A DNA stretch of 64,000 nucleotides from CAVSEK01 sp963726975 (GCA_963726975.1 CAVSEK010000001.1:461864-525863); one strand, 5' to 3'; positions 40,983-49,849 are shown, counted from the first letter of the stretch. Notes: generated by a model from the letters alone, not told the origin. Numbers and translations: made by a program.

Positions 40983-41609
40983 CTACTTCGAGTAGAGCTC
41001 GACGATGAGCTGCTCCTGGACCGGCGTGTCGATGACCGCGCGGGCAGGCAGGGCGTGCACGAGCACGCGCATCTGGCTGGAGATGACCTCGAGCCAGGCG
41101 GGGGGCGTGCGGTCGCCGGCGGTCTCGCGGGCGATGACGAACGGCGTGAGCTCGCGGCTCTTCGGCCGGATCTCGACGATGTCGTTCGCCGTGACGCGGT
41201 AGGACGGGATGTCGACCTTCTTGCCGTTCACGAGCACGTGCCCGTGCCGGACGGCCTGGCGGGCGGCGTCGCGGGAGGTGCCGAAGCCGGCGCGGTAGAC
41301 GACGTTGTCGAGCCGGCTCTCGAGGATGACGAGCAGGTTCTCACCGGTCTTCCCGGTCTTCTTGTTCGCCTCCTCGTAGTAGCCCCGGAACTGCTTCTCG
41401 AGGATGCCGTAGATGCGCGCGCACTTCTGCTTCTCGCGCTTCTGCAGCAGGTACTCGGAGTCCTTGGTGCGACCGCGACCGTGCTCGCCCGGGGGGTACG
41501 GGCGGATCTCGATCGGGCACTTCGGGGACTCGCACTTGCTGCCCTTGAGGAACAGCTTCATCTTCTCGCGACGGCAGCGGCGGCAGTCTGCGCCGGTGTA
41601 GCGGGCCAT
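40983..41609 (-). CDS. rpsD: 30S ribosomal protein S4, zinc-binding form
   Basis: This is a primary 16S rRNA-binding assembly protein, intact at 208 residues. The N-terminus has four cysteines, CRRC and CESPKC, so this is the C+ zinc form. The S4 RNA-binding domain follows (RLDNVVYRAGFGTSRDAARQ, VNGKKVDIPSYRV). Many actinobacteria also keep a cysteine-free paralogue under Zur control elsewhere. Confidence 0.98.
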   Translation of the reverse strand: MARYTGADCRRCRREKMKLFLKGSKCESPKCPIEIRPYPPGEHGRGRTKDSEYLLQKREKQKCARIYGILEKQFRGYYEEANKKTGKTGENLLVILESRLDNVVYRAGFGTSRDAARQAVRHGHVLVNGKKVDIPSYRVTANDIVEIRPKSRELTPFVIARETAGDRTPPAWLEVISSQMRVLVHALPARAVIDTPVQEQLIVELYSK

Positions 41610-41638
41610 GGTGTCGTTCTCCTCGAGTCTCTGCGGCG

Positions 41639-42046
41639 TCAGACGCGGCGGCGCTTGGGCGGGCGGCAGCCGTTGTGCGGCACGGGGGTCACGTCGCTGA
41701 TCGCGCCGACCTCGAGGCCGGCGGCCTGCAGGGAGCGGATCGCGGTCTCGCGGCCGGAGCCGGGACCCTTGACGAAGACGTCGACCTTCTTCATCCCGTG
41801 CTCCTGCGCCTTGCGCGCGCAGTTCTCCGCGGCCATCTGGGCGGCGAAGGGGGTGGACTTGCGCGAGCCCTTGAAGCCGACGTGGCCGGCGGAGGCCCAG
41901 CTGATCACGTTGCCCTGCGGGTCGGTGATCGAGACGATCGTGTTGTTGAACGTCGACTTGATGTGCGCCTGGCCGTGGGCGACGTTCTTCTTCTCCTTGC
42001 GCCGGACCTTCTTGACCCCGGCGCCGGTGCGGGTCTTGGGAGGCAA
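41639..42046 (-). CDS. rpsK: 30S ribosomal protein S11
   Basis: This platform protein of the 30S subunit is intact at 135 residues. It has the basic N-terminus KKVRRKEKKNVAHGQAHIKS, FNNTIVSITDPQGNVISWAS, GPGSGRETAIRSLQAAGLEV and the end DVTPVPHNGCRPPKRRRV. It lies between rpsM and rpsD. Confidence 0.98.
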   Translation of the reverse strand: MPPKTRTGAGVKKVRRKEKKNVAHGQAHIKSTFNNTIVSITDPQGNVISWASAGHVGFKGSRKSTPFAAQMAAENCARKAQEHGMKKVDVFVKGPGSGRETAIRSLQAAGLEVGAISDVTPVPHNGCRPPKRRRV

Positions 42047-42087
42047 TGCAGTGCCTTTCAGGCTGAGGTGATCACGGATCGGGGCTG

Positions 42088-42108
42088 TCTGGGGGCGGGG
42101 CCCCCAGA
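42088..42108 (-). terminator. Short hairpin between rpsM and rpsK
   Basis: A perfect 9-bp stem (tctgggggc and its complement) with a 3-base loop begins 4 bp after the rpsM stop, inside the operon. It is probably an attenuator or an mRNA 3'-end stabiliser rather than a full terminator. Confidence 0.4.
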
Positions 42109-42112
42109 TCCG

Positions 42113-42490
42113 CTACTTCTTCGGCTTCTTCTTGCCGGCGACGGTCTTCTTCGGGCCCTTGCGCGTGCGGGCGTTGGTGTGCGTGCGCTGGCCGTGGACC
42201 GGCAGGCCGCGACGGTGCCGGATGCCCTGGTAGCAGCCGATCTCGATCTTGCGGCGGATGTCCTGCGCCACCTCGCGGCGCAGGTCGCCCTCGACCTGGT
42301 AGTTCGCGTCGATGTGCCGCGCGAGCTTGACGAGGTCGTCCTCGGACAGGTCCTTGACCCGCACGTCGGGGCTGACCCCGGTCTCGGCCAGGGTCTGCTG
42401 GGCGCGGGTACGGCCGATGCCGTAGATGTACGTGAGCGCGATCTCGAGCCGCTTCTCGCGGGGGAGGTCGACGCCGGACAGGCGTGCCAT
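42113..42490 (-). CDS. rpsM: 30S ribosomal protein S13
   Basis: This head protein contacts the P-site tRNA and the B1 bridges. It has 125 residues from ATG (ARLSGVDLPREKRLEIALTY), with YGIGRTRAQQTLAETGV, GCYQGIRHRRGLPVHGQRT and the basic tail KKTVAGKKKPKK. Longer in-frame starts exist upstream but are not conserved. Confidence 0.98.
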   Translation of the reverse strand: MARLSGVDLPREKRLEIALTYIYGIGRTRAQQTLAETGVSPDVRVKDLSEDDLVKLARHIDANYQVEGDLRREVAQDIRRKIEIGCYQGIRHRRGLPVHGQRTHTNARTRKGPKKTVAGKKKPKK

Positions 42491-42672
42491 CGGGCGGGGT
42501 CTTCTCTCTGTCGTCGGAGGTCGTGCCCGACCCGTCCCCTCCCGCCCGGGAGGGGCCCCGGCCTCCGACCGGGGGTGCCCGCGGCGCCGGAGCGCTGCGG
42601 GGTGGGACAGGCTTGCGGGTGGTGCCCCGCCGGAGCGGGTCGTGCGGCTCCGCCGGGGCGGAGCGGTCGGGA

Positions 42673-42789
42673 CTAGCCCTGCCGCTGCTTGTGGCGCGCG
42701 GTCGAGGAGCAGATCACCATGACGCGGCCGTTGCGACGGATGACGCGGCACTTGTCGCAGATCGGCTTGACGCTGGGCTTGACCTTCAC
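42673..42789 (-). CDS. rpmJ: 50S ribosomal protein L36, zinc-binding form
   Basis: This is a 38-residue protein read directly from the sequence: MKVKPSVKPICDKCRVIRRN at the N-terminus, then GRVMVICSSTARHKQRQG. The ligands C11, C14, C27 and H33 make it the C+ zinc type. It starts with GTG and lies between infA and rpsM, the usual place. Confidence 0.97.
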   Translation of the reverse strand: MKVKPSVKPICDKCRVIRRNGRVMVICSSTARHKQRQG

Positions 42790-42832
42790 AGGTTCGCTTC
42801 CTTCGGGCTGGGACGCGCCGGAGCGCGGTCGG

Positions 42833-43054
42833 TCACTTGTAGCGGTAGACGATGCGTCCGCGGGTCAGGTCGTACGGCGACAGCTCCACGACCACGCGGT
42901 CCTCCGGCAGGATCCGGATGTAGTGCTGACGCATCTTGCCGCTGATGTGAGCCAGGACCCGGTGACCGTTCTGCAGCTCCACCCGGAACATGGCGTTGGG
43001 GAGCGGCTCGACCACACGGCCCTCGATCTCGATGGCCCCGTCCTTCTTCGGCAT
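42833..43054 (-). CDS. infA: Translation initiation factor IF-1
   Basis: This single OB-fold protein binds the ribosomal A site during initiation. It is intact at 73 residues: MPKKDGAIEIEGRVVEPLPN, HISGKMRQHYIRILPEDRV and ELSPYDLTRGRIVYRYK. It is first in the infA-rpmJ-rpsM-rpsK-rpsD-rpoA-rplQ order, with a 206-bp gap from map. Confidence 0.98.
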   Translation of the reverse strand: MPKKDGAIEIEGRVVEPLPNAMFRVELQNGHRVLAHISGKMRQHYIRILPEDRVVVELSPYDLTRGRIVYRYK

Positions 43055-43211
43055 GTCCTCCGCGATCCGTCGCTGTGGGGTGGTGCAGTACAGGGGTCGT
43101 GCTGGTGCTCGACCCGTCAGGGCCCAGCAGGACCGCCGCAGCCCGCCCGGCGCGCGCTCAGACCCGGAGGCCCGGCAGGCACGCCAGGGAGCGGACGAGG
43201 TCCGACGGGAG

Positions 43212-43242
43212 AGTGTACGTCGTCGCCGTGCGGGCCGTCCAA
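43212..43242 (-). promoter_or_regulatory. Candidate promoter for the infA-rplQ operon
   Basis: On the minus strand a -35 TTGGAC (43237-43242) and a -10 TACACT (43212-43217) lie 19 bases apart, about 160 bp before infA, in the map-infA gap. The hexamers are good but the spacing is long, so the call is tentative. Confidence 0.45.
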
Positions 43243-43260
43243 CCCCGCTGCCGGCGCGGC

Positions 43261-44085
43261 TCAGCCGGGCGCGGCCCCGCCGACCGCGGCCAGCCCCGCC
43301 GCCCCGCCGTCGAGCGCCGTGAGCACCCACGGTCCCTGCGGCGTGACGGCGACGGTGTGCTCCCAGTGGGCGGCCTGCTGCCCGTCGTGCGTGACGACCG
43401 TCCAGCCGTCGTCGAGCTCCTCGACCGCGGGGTCGCCCAGCACCACCATGGGCTCGACGGCCAGCACGATGCCCACCTCCAGGGCCATCCCGCGACCGCG
43501 TCCCCGGGGCGCCAGGTTGGGCACGTCGGGCGGCTCGTGCATCGCCGTGCCGATGCCGTGCCCGGTGTAGTCCTCGACGAGCCCGTAGCCGTGCGGACGC
43601 ACGACCTCCTGCACCGCCGCGCCGACGTCGGACAGCGACCCGCCCGGCCGGACGGCGGCCAGACCGGCCCACATCGCCCGCTCCGTGACCCGTGACAGCG
43701 CGAGCAGATCGGCCCCGCACTCCCCCACGGCGACGGTGACCGCGCTGTCGCCGTGCCAGCCGTCGAGCACGGCCCCGCAGTCGACCGACAGGAGCACGCC
43801 GTCCGGGACGACCCGGTCGACCGACGGGATGCCGTGCACGACCTCGGCCCCGACCGACGCGCAGATCGAGGCCGGGAAGCCGTAGTAGCCCAGGAACGAC
43901 GGCACCGCGCCCTCGTCGCGGATGCTCTGCTCGGCGATCGCGTCGAGGGCGCCGGTGGTGACGCCGGGTCGGACCGCCTCGACGACCCGGGCGAGGGTGC
44001 GGGCGACGACCAGGCCGGCGGCGCGCATCCGCTCGACCTGCTCGGGCGTCTTGACCGTCACGCCACGCGGGCGGCGGGTGCGCAC
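43261..44085 (-). CDS. map: Methionine aminopeptidase, type I
   Basis: This removes the initiator methionine from nascent proteins. It is intact at about 274 residues. The five metal ligands are present: D and D in VDCGAVLDGWHGDSAV, H in DYTGHGIGTAMHE, E in VLAVEPMVV and E in AHWEHTVAVT. The helper histidine is in VVHGIPS. The start GTG lies right after the adk stop; a second GTG seven codons later (TVKTPEQVERMRAAG) is equally plausible. Confidence 0.96.
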   Translation of the reverse strand: MRTRRPRGVTVKTPEQVERMRAAGLVVARTLARVVEAVRPGVTTGALDAIAEQSIRDEGAVPSFLGYYGFPASICASVGAEVVHGIPSVDRVVPDGVLLSVDCGAVLDGWHGDSAVTVAVGECGADLLALSRVTERAMWAGLAAVRPGGSLSDVGAAVQEVVRPHGYGLVEDYTGHGIGTAMHEPPDVPNLAPRGRGRGMALEVGIVLAVEPMVVLGDPAVEELDDGWTVVTHDGQQAAHWEHTVAVTPQGPWVLTALDGGAAGLAAVGGAAPG

Positions 44086-44086
44086 C

Positions 44087-44743
44087 TCAGGCGTCGCGGA
44101 ACGGTCGCAGCGCCTCGATCGCCCGCTCGGTGACGTCGTCGACCGGACCGGTCGCGTCGATGCCCACGAGGACGCCGCGGCTGGCGTAGTAGGCCACCAG
44201 CGGTGCGGTCGACGTCGCGTAGACCGCGAGGCGGTTGGCGATGGTCTCGGCCTTGTCGTCGTCGCGCTGGAAGAGCTCGCCGCCGTCCACGTCGCAGACC
44301 CCGGGGGTCGACGGCGGGTCGAAGTCGACGTGCCAGATGCGGTTGCAGGTGCGGCAGGTCCGCCGGCCGGAGAGCCGGCGGATGACCTCGTCGTCGTCGA
44401 CGACGAGCTCGAGCACGACGTCGAGCTTGGTGCCCGACTCCCTCAGCACGTCGTCGAGCACCTCGGCCTGCGGGACGGTGCGCGGGAAGCCGTCGAGCAG
44501 GAAGCCGCCCACGGCGTCGTCCTCGCGCAGCCGCATCTTCACCATCTCGATGGTGATGTCGTCCGGCACGAGGTCGCCGCGGTCCATGAAGGCCTTGGCC
44601 TGCACGCCCAGCGGCGTGCCCTCGCTGACGTTGGCCCGGAAGATGTCACCGGTCGAGATCTTGGGCACCCGGGCGTGCTCGGCGATGAACTGGGCCTGGG
44701 TGCCCTTGCCGGCACCGGGAGGCCCCACGAGGACGAGGCGCAC
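44087..44743 (-). CDS. adk: Adenylate kinase with zinc-binding lid
   Basis: This balances ATP, ADP and AMP. It is intact at 218 residues. The P-loop is GPPGAGKGTQ, followed by KISTGDIFRANV, GFLLDGFPRTVPQAE and a long lid with the metal knuckle CRTCNRIWH...GVCDVDGG, a Cys3-Asp set as in the Bacillus subtilis type. The GTG start lies 13 bp after secY. Confidence 0.97.
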   Translation of the reverse strand: MRLVLVGPPGAGKGTQAQFIAEHARVPKISTGDIFRANVSEGTPLGVQAKAFMDRGDLVPDDITIEMVKMRLREDDAVGGFLLDGFPRTVPQAEVLDDVLRESGTKLDVVLELVVDDDEVIRRLSGRRTCRTCNRIWHVDFDPPSTPGVCDVDGGELFQRDDDKAETIANRLAVYATSTAPLVAYYASRGVLVGIDATGPVDDVTERAIEALRPFRDA

Positions 44744-44756
44744 TACCGGCCCCCCA

Positions 44757-46049
44757 CTACCGCAGGAACCCTTCGTAGTTGCGCAGCATGAGCTGGCTCT
44801 CGACCTGCTTCACGGTCTCGAGGCCCACGCCCACGATGATGAGCACCGCGGTCCCGCCGAAGGGGATCTGGTTGGCGCCGCCGGTGAAGCTGAACAGCAG
44901 GTACGGCAGGACGGCGACGAGCCCGAGGTAGAGGGCGCCGAAGGCGGTGATCCGCGACAGGATGTAGTCGAGGTACTCCGCGGTCGCGCGGCCCGGGCGG
45001 ATGCCGGGCACGAACCCGCCGTACTTCTTCATGTTGTCGCTGACCTCCACCGGGTTGAAGGTGATGGCGACGTAGAAGTACGTGAAGAAGATGATGAGCA
45101 GGAAGTAGCTGGCGAGGTACAGCGGGTCGGTCGACTGCAGGAACCGCGCGATGAAGCGGGTGAAGGTCTCGTTGCTCGACCAGACGTTGGTGAGCAGCTG
45201 CGGCAGGTAGAGCAGCGAGCTCGCGAAGATCACCGGGATGACGCCGGCCTGGTTGACCTTCAGCGGGATGTACGTCGAGGTCCCGCCGTACATGCGGCGG
45301 CCGATCTGGCGCTTGGCGTACTGCACCGGGATGCGCCGCTGCGCCTGCTCGACGAAGACGACCAGGGTGATGACGACCACGCACAGCGCCGCCACCGCGG
45401 CGAGGACCAGTCCGCCGTTGTTCTGCTGCAGCAGGTTGGCACCCTGCCCCGGGATGGAGCTGATGATCGAGGAGAAGATCAAGACCGACATGCCGTTGCC
45501 GACCCCGCGGTCGGTGATCAGCTCGCCCAACCACATGATCACCCCCGTGCCGGCGGTGAGCGTCAGCACGAGCACGAGGATCCGGAACAGGCTGTCGTCC
45601 GGGATGATCTGGTTGTCGCAGCTGGGGAACAGCCGGCCCGAGCGGGCCAGGGCGATGATCCCCGTCGACTGCAGGATCGCCAGGGCGATCGTGAGGTAGC
45701 GGGTGTACTGCGTGAGCTTCGCCTGGCCGGACTGGCCCTCCTGCTTGAGGGTCTCCAGCCGTGGGATGACGACCACGAGCAGCTGCACGATGATCGAGCT
45801 CGTGATGTACGGCATGATGCCGAGCGCGAAGATGCTCAGCTGCAGCAGCGCCCCGCCGCTGAACAGGTTGACCAGGCCGTACAGGCTGTTGTCCTGCACC
45901 TGGGCGAGGCAGTCCTGGATGGCGACGTACGAGACGCCGGGGCCGGGGATGACGGAGCCGAGCCGGTAGAGGCCGATCAGCGCGAGGGTGAACAGCAGCT
46001 TCCTGCGCAGGTCGGGCGTCTTGAAGGCCCGGCCGAAGGCGGTGAGCAC
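44757..46049 (-). CDS. secY: Protein translocase subunit SecY
   Basis: This is the channel of the Sec translocon in the cytoplasmic membrane. It has 430 residues and ten spans, intact. It starts LTAFGRAFKTPDLRRKLLFT, has GALLQLSIFALGIMPYITSS (plug/TM2 region), RRIPVQYAKRQIGRRMYGG and the end KQVESQLMLRNYEGFL. The GTG start has a perfect AGGAGG site. It is first in secY-adk-map, after a terminator. Confidence 0.97.
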   Translation of the reverse strand: MLTAFGRAFKTPDLRRKLLFTLALIGLYRLGSVIPGPGVSYVAIQDCLAQVQDNSLYGLVNLFSGGALLQLSIFALGIMPYITSSIIVQLLVVVIPRLETLKQEGQSGQAKLTQYTRYLTIALAILQSTGIIALARSGRLFPSCDNQIIPDDSLFRILVLVLTLTAGTGVIMWLGELITDRGVGNGMSVLIFSSIISSIPGQGANLLQQNNGGLVLAAVAALCVVVITLVVFVEQAQRRIPVQYAKRQIGRRMYGGTSTYIPLKVNQAGVIPVIFASSLLYLPQLLTNVWSSNETFTRFIARFLQSTDPLYLASYFLLIIFFTYFYVAITFNPVEVSDNMKKYGGFVPGIRPGRATAEYLDYILSRITAFGALYLGLVAVLPYLLFSFTGGANQIPFGGTAVLIIVGVGLETVKQVESQLMLRNYEGFLR

Positions 46050-46229
46050 GGCTCCTCCTGGCGTCCGCCCGGTCGTCCGGACGGGTCGGGAAACCCGGCC
46101 CCGGGCGGGGCGGGCGGTGTCCCGTCGCCCGGAGGCGCCGGGACGGCCGGACGACGGCCGACCCGGATCGGGACGGTGCTCGCGCGCGGCCTCACGTGGA
46201 CGTGACACCGCGGGGCGACTGTAACAGGA

Positions 46230-46272
46230 CGCCCCGGGGGCCGGTCCTCGTCGGGACCGGCCGCCCGGGGCG
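46230..46272 (-). terminator. Long hairpin between rplO and secY
   Basis: An 18-bp stem with one bulged G and a 6-base loop lies 27 bp after the rplO stop. It should close the spc operon, so that secY-adk-map starts a new transcription unit. The arms resemble the groES-groEL hairpin in their gccccgggg core. Confidence 0.75.
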
Positions 46273-46298
46273 GTCGTGCGGAGGGCCCTGCGGGACCG

Positions 46299-46769
46299 CT
46301 AGAGCTGCCGGGCCGTGCCGCCGGCGGCGGCGATCTTGTCCCGGGCCGAGGCGGAGAACCGGTGGGCGCTGAGCGTCACGGCGACGGTGAGCTCGCCGTC
46401 GCCGAGCACCTTGACCGGCTGACCGCCGCGCACCGCCCCCGCGGCGACGAGCTCGTCGACGCCGACCTCGCCGCCCTCGGGGAACAGCGCCGAGATCCGG
46501 TCGAGGTTGACGACCTGGTACTCGGTGCGGAAGTGGTTCGTGAAGCCCTTGAGCTTGGGCAGCCGCATGTGCAGCGGCATCTGCCCGCCCTCGAAGGCGG
46601 CCGGGACCTGGTAGCGCGCCTTGGTGCCCTTGGTGCCTCGGCCGGCCGTCTTGCCCTTGCTGGCCTCACCACGGCCCACGCGGGTCTTGGCGGTCTTGGC
46701 CCCGGGGGCCGGGCGCAGGTGGTGGACCTTGAGGGTCCCGCCCGCGCCGTTCTGCTCGGGTGTGCTCAT
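46299..46769 (-). CDS. rplO: 50S ribosomal protein L15
   Basis: This is an intact 156-residue protein: KVHHLRPAPGAKTAKTRVGR, GEASKGKTAGRGTKGTKAR, GGQMPLHMRLPKLKGFTNHF and AHRFSASARDKIAAAGGT near the end. The ATG overlaps the rpmD stop (ATGA). Confidence 0.97.
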   Translation of the reverse strand: MSTPEQNGAGGTLKVHHLRPAPGAKTAKTRVGRGEASKGKTAGRGTKGTKARYQVPAAFEGGQMPLHMRLPKLKGFTNHFRTEYQVVNLDRISALFPEGGEVGVDELVAAGAVRGGQPVKVLGDGELTVAVTLSAHRFSASARDKIAAAGGTARQL

Positions 46770-46954
46770 GCCTCGTCGACCTCCTCGACGGTCACGAGGT
46801 GCGTGACCGTGTTGATCATGCCACGGATCTCCGGGCGGTCCTCCTTGACGACCGTGTCGGAGATGCGCCGCAGGCCCAGCGTGCGCAGCGTGTCGCGCTG
46901 GTTCTGCTTGCCCCCGATGCCGGAGCGGGTCTGGGTGACCTTGAGCTTGGCCAT
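46766..46954 (-). CDS. rpmD: 50S ribosomal protein L30
   Basis: This is an intact 62-residue protein: AKLKVTQTRSGIGGKQNQRD, TLRTLGLRRISDTVVKEDRP and EIRGMINTVTHLVTVEE. The ATG overlaps the rpsE stop (TGATG). Confidence 0.97.
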   Translation of the reverse strand: MAKLKVTQTRSGIGGKQNQRDTLRTLGLRRISDTVVKEDRPEIRGMINTVTHLVTVEEVDEA

Positions 46955-47592
46955 CAGCTCGTCCCCCCCACCCCGGCGGGCGCCGCGGCGGCCGCGGCGC
47001 GGGCGCGGAGCATGGCGGCCGGCGCGACGTCCTCGATCGGCAGGCCGCGGCGGGCCGCGATCTCCTCGGGACGCACCAGGCCGCGCAGCGCCGCCACCGT
47101 GGCGTGCACGATGTTGATCGGGTTGGAGGACCCGAGCGACTTGCTGAGCACGTCGTGGATGCCTGCGCACTCCAGCACGGCGCGCACCGGGCCACCGGCG
47201 ATGACGCCGGTACCGGGGCTGGCCGGCTTGAGCAGCACGACACCCGCCGCCGCCTCGCCCTGGATCGGGTGCGGGATGGTGGCGGCGATCCGCGGGACGC
47301 GGAAGAAGTGCTTCTTGGCCTCCTCGACGCCCTTGGCGATCGCCGCGGGCACCTCCTTGGCCTTGCCGTAGCCGACACCGACCTGGCCGTCGCCGTCGCC
47401 GACGACCACCAGCGCGGTGAAGCTGAAGCGCCGGCCGCCCTTGACGACCTTGGCGACGCGGTTGATCGCGACGACGCGCTCGATGTGCGGGTTCTTCTCG
47501 GGTCCGGCCCCGCCACGGCCGCCGCGGCCGTCGCGGCGGTCGCCGCCGGCGCTGCCGCCGGCCGTGCCGCCTCGGCGCTGCTGTCCTGGCAT
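46954..47592 (-). CDS. rpsE: 30S ribosomal protein S5
   Basis: This fidelity-related 30S protein has 212 residues from ATG with a GAGGA site. The N-terminus is Gly/Arg-rich (PGQQRRGGTAGGSAGGDRRD), as usual in actinobacteria, then ERVVAINRVAKVVKGGRRFS, GYGKAKEVPAAIAKGVEEAK and GSSNPINIVHATVAALRGL. Confidence 0.97.
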   Translation of the reverse strand: MPGQQRRGGTAGGSAGGDRRDGRGGRGGAGPEKNPHIERVVAINRVAKVVKGGRRFSFTALVVVGDGDGQVGVGYGKAKEVPAAIAKGVEEAKKHFFRVPRIAATIPHPIQGEAAAGVVLLKPASPGTGVIAGGPVRAVLECAGIHDVLSKSLGSSNPINIVHATVAALRGLVRPEEIAARRGLPIEDVAPAAMLRARAAAAAAPAGVGGTS

Positions 47593-47644
47593 CAGGAGGT
47601 CCTCGTCTTCGTCTCGGTGTGCGGTGCAGGAGTGCTGGGGGTCA

Positions 47645-48022
47645 TCAGAAGTCCAGCCCCTTCTCGCGGGCGCCGTCGGCCAGGGCGGCGATGCGCCCGT
47701 GGTAGGCGTTGCCGCCGCGGTCGAAGACGACCGCGGTGACGCCCTGGGCCTGGGCGCGCTCGGCGACGAGCGCACCGACCCGGCGGGCGAGCGCGGACTT
47801 GTCGCCCTCCCCCGCGCTCTTGGCCGAGCGCAGCTCGGCCTCCAGCGTCGAGGCGCTGGCCAGCGTGTGGCCGGCCAGGTCGTCGACGACCTGCGCGGTG
47901 ATGTGCCGCGAGGACCGGGTGACGACCAGGCGCGGACGCGCCGGGGTGCCCGTGACCCGCTTGCGCAGTCGGAAGTGGCGGCGGGCCTTGCCCAGCCGTC
48001 GCGTGGCGGAGATCCCCATCAC
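47645..48022 (-). CDS. rplR: 50S ribosomal protein L18
   Basis: This is a 5S rRNA-binding protein, intact at 125 residues: RKRVTGTPARPRLVVTRSSR, HITAQVVDDLAGHTLASAST and FDRGGNAYHGRIAALADGAR. It overlaps the rplF stop by four bases. Confidence 0.97.
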   Translation of the reverse strand: MMGISATRRLGKARRHFRLRKRVTGTPARPRLVVTRSSRHITAQVVDDLAGHTLASASTLEAELRSAKSAGEGDKSALARRVGALVAERAQAQGVTAVVFDRGGNAYHGRIAALADGAREKGLDF

Positions 48023-48558
48023 TTACCCGTCTTCCCGACCTTGAGCTTGATCTGCTCGCCCTCGTAGCGGACGCCCTTGCCCTTGTACGGGTCGGGCTTG
48101 CGCAGCTTGCGGATGTTGGCGGCGACCTCGCCGACCTTCTGCTTGTCGATGCCGGACACGGTGAACCGGGTCGGCGTCGCGACGGCGAAGGTGATGCCGT
48201 CCGGCGCCGCGACCGGCACCGCGTGGCTGTAGCCCAGGGCGAACTCGAGGTCCGCGCCCTTGGCGGTGACGCGGTAGCCGACCCCGCGGATCTCCATGGC
48301 CTTGGTGTAGCCCTCGGTGACGCCGGTGACCATGTTGGCCACCAGCGAGCGGGTCAGGCCGTGCAGGCTCCGGCTCTCGCGCTGGTCGTCGGGGCGCGCG
48401 ACCGACAGCGTGCCGTCCTCCGCGCGCTCGACGGTGATCGGCTCCGCGACGACGTGGGACAGGGTGCCCTTGGGGCCCGTGACCGTCACGCGCTGGCCGT
48501 CGAGGGTGACCTCGACGCCGGCGGGGACGGGGATGGGCAGGCGTCCGATGCGGGACAT
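48019..48558 (-). CDS. rplF: 50S ribosomal protein L6
   Basis: This is a 179-residue protein from the ATG with an AGGAG site: SRIGRLPIPVPAGVEVTLDG, VTVTGPKGTLSHVVAEPITV and the C-terminal RKPDPYKGKGVRYEGE. A longer frame upstream is not conserved. Confidence 0.97.
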   Translation of the reverse strand: MSRIGRLPIPVPAGVEVTLDGQRVTVTGPKGTLSHVVAEPITVERAEDGTLSVARPDDQRESRSLHGLTRSLVANMVTGVTEGYTKAMEIRGVGYRVTAKGADLEFALGYSHAVPVAAPDGITFAVATPTRFTVSGIDKQKVGEVAANIRKLRKPDPYKGKGVRYEGEQIKLKVGKTGK

Positions 48559-48577
48559 CTGTGCTCCTCCTCCCCGA

Positions 48578-48976
48578 CTAGTAGACGTAGGCGAGGACTT
48601 CCCCACCCACGCCCTTCTTGTTGGCCTGGCGGTCGGTCAGCAGGCCGCTGGACGTCGAGATGATCGCGACACCCAGCCCGCCGAGGACCTTCGGCAGGTT
48701 GCCGGCCTTGGCGTACACGCGCAGGCCCGGCTTGGACACCCGGCGCACCCCGGCGATGGACCGCTCGCGGTTGGGCCCGTACTTGAGCTCGACGGCGAGG
48801 ACCTTGCCCTTCTCGCCCTCCTCGACGGTCCAGCCGGCGATGTAGCCCTCCTGCTGGAGGATCTCCGCGATGTGGGTCTTGATCTTGCTGTGCGGCATCC
48901 GCACGCTGTCGTGGTACGCCGCGTTGGCGTTGCGCACGCGCGTGAGCATGTCCGCGATCGGGTCGGTCATGGTCAT
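48578..48976 (-). CDS. rpsH: 30S ribosomal protein S8
   Basis: This central-domain 16S rRNA binder is intact at 132 residues (130 from the second ATG, TDPIADMLTRVRNANAAYHD). It ends with KVLGGLGVAIISTSSGLLTD and GVGGEVLAYVY. Confidence 0.97.
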   Translation of the reverse strand: MTMTDPIADMLTRVRNANAAYHDSVRMPHSKIKTHIAEILQQEGYIAGWTVEEGEKGKVLAVELKYGPNRERSIAGVRRVSKPGLRVYAKAGNLPKVLGGLGVAIISTSSGLLTDRQANKKGVGGEVLAYVY

Positions 48977-49088
48977 GAGCAGCTCATCTCTGTGGCCTGT
49001 CGGCCTTTCCCGTCATGGTTTCCGCGGCGGACCTGTGACGTGTCGTGCCCGGTCCCCACCGCGGCGCGGCGGGGACGAGGAGCGGGGA

Positions 49089-49274
49089 CTACCAGGAGGA
49101 CTTGGTGATGCCGGGCAGCTCGCCGGCGTGGGCCATCTCGCGCACGCAGATGCGGCACAGCCCGAACGTGCGGTAGACCGCGCGGGGACGGCCGCAGCGG
49201 TTGCACCGCGTGTAGCCGCGCACCGCGAACTTCGGCTTCTTCTTCGCCTTCTCGACGAGCGCCTTCTTCGCCAT
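49089..49274 (-). CDS. rpsZ: 30S ribosomal protein S14, type Z (zinc form)
   Basis: This is an intact 61-residue protein: AKKALVEKAKKKPKFAVRGY, then TRCNRCGRPRAVYRTFGLCR and ICVREMAHAGELPGITKSSW. The two CxxC pairs identify the short zinc-binding type. It lies 2 bp after rplE. Confidence 0.97.
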   Translation of the reverse strand: MAKKALVEKAKKKPKFAVRGYTRCNRCGRPRAVYRTFGLCRICVREMAHAGELPGITKSSW

Positions 49275-49276
49275 GT

Positions 49277-49849
49277 CTAGCTCTCCTTGAACGGGAAGCC
49301 GAGCGCCCGCAGCAGCGCGCGGCCCTCGTCGTCGTTGGCGGCCGTGGTGACGACCGTGATGTCCATGCCCCGCGGGCGGTCGATCCGGTCGACGTCGATC
49401 TCCACGAACATCGACTGCTCGTTGAGGCCGAACGTGTAGTTGCCGTTGCCGTCGAACTGCTTGGGCGACAGGCCGCGGAAGTCGCGGATGCGCGGCAGCG
49501 CGATCGTCACCAGCCGGTCGAGGAACTCCCACATCCGGTCGCCGCGCAGGGTGACCTTCGCGCCGATCGGCATGCCCTCGCGGAGCTTGAACTGCGCGAT
49601 GGACTTGGTCGCCCGCCGCACCTGCGGCTTCTGGCCGGTGATCGCGGTGAGGTCGCGCAGGGCCCCGTCGATGAGCTTGGCGTCGCGCGCCGCCTCGCCG
49701 ACACCCATGTTGACGACGACCTTGACGACGCCGGGCACCTGCATGGGGTTGGCGAAGGAGAACTGCTCGGTCAGCGCCGGCTTGATCTCCTCGCGGTAGC
49801 GCTGCTTGAGCCGCGGCAGGGTGCGCGCCTCGGGGGCGGTGCTCGTCAT
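49277..49849 (-). CDS. rplE: 50S ribosomal protein L5
   Basis: This is a 5S rRNA-binding protein with 190 residues from the ATG that overlaps the rplX stop (TGATG). It has LPRLKQRYREEIKPALTEQF, VVVNMGVGEAARDAKLIDGA, ALPRIRDFRGLSPKQFDGNG and the end LLRALGFPFKES. Confidence 0.97.
   Translation of the reverse strand: MTSTAPEARTLPRLKQRYREEIKPALTEQFSFANPMQVPGVVKVVVNMGVGEAARDAKLIDGALRDLTAITGQKPQVRRATKSIAQFKLREGMPIGAKVTLRGDRMWEFLDRLVTIALPRIRDFRGLSPKQFDGNGNYTFGLNEQSMFVEIDVDRIDRPRGMDITVVTTAANDDEGRALLRALGFPFKES

Noticed and set aside
45970..46049. A longer SecY starting at 46208
   Set aside because: The extension is Arg/Pro-rich and unconserved, while the GTG at 46049 has a perfect AGGAGG site and gives the normal SecY start.
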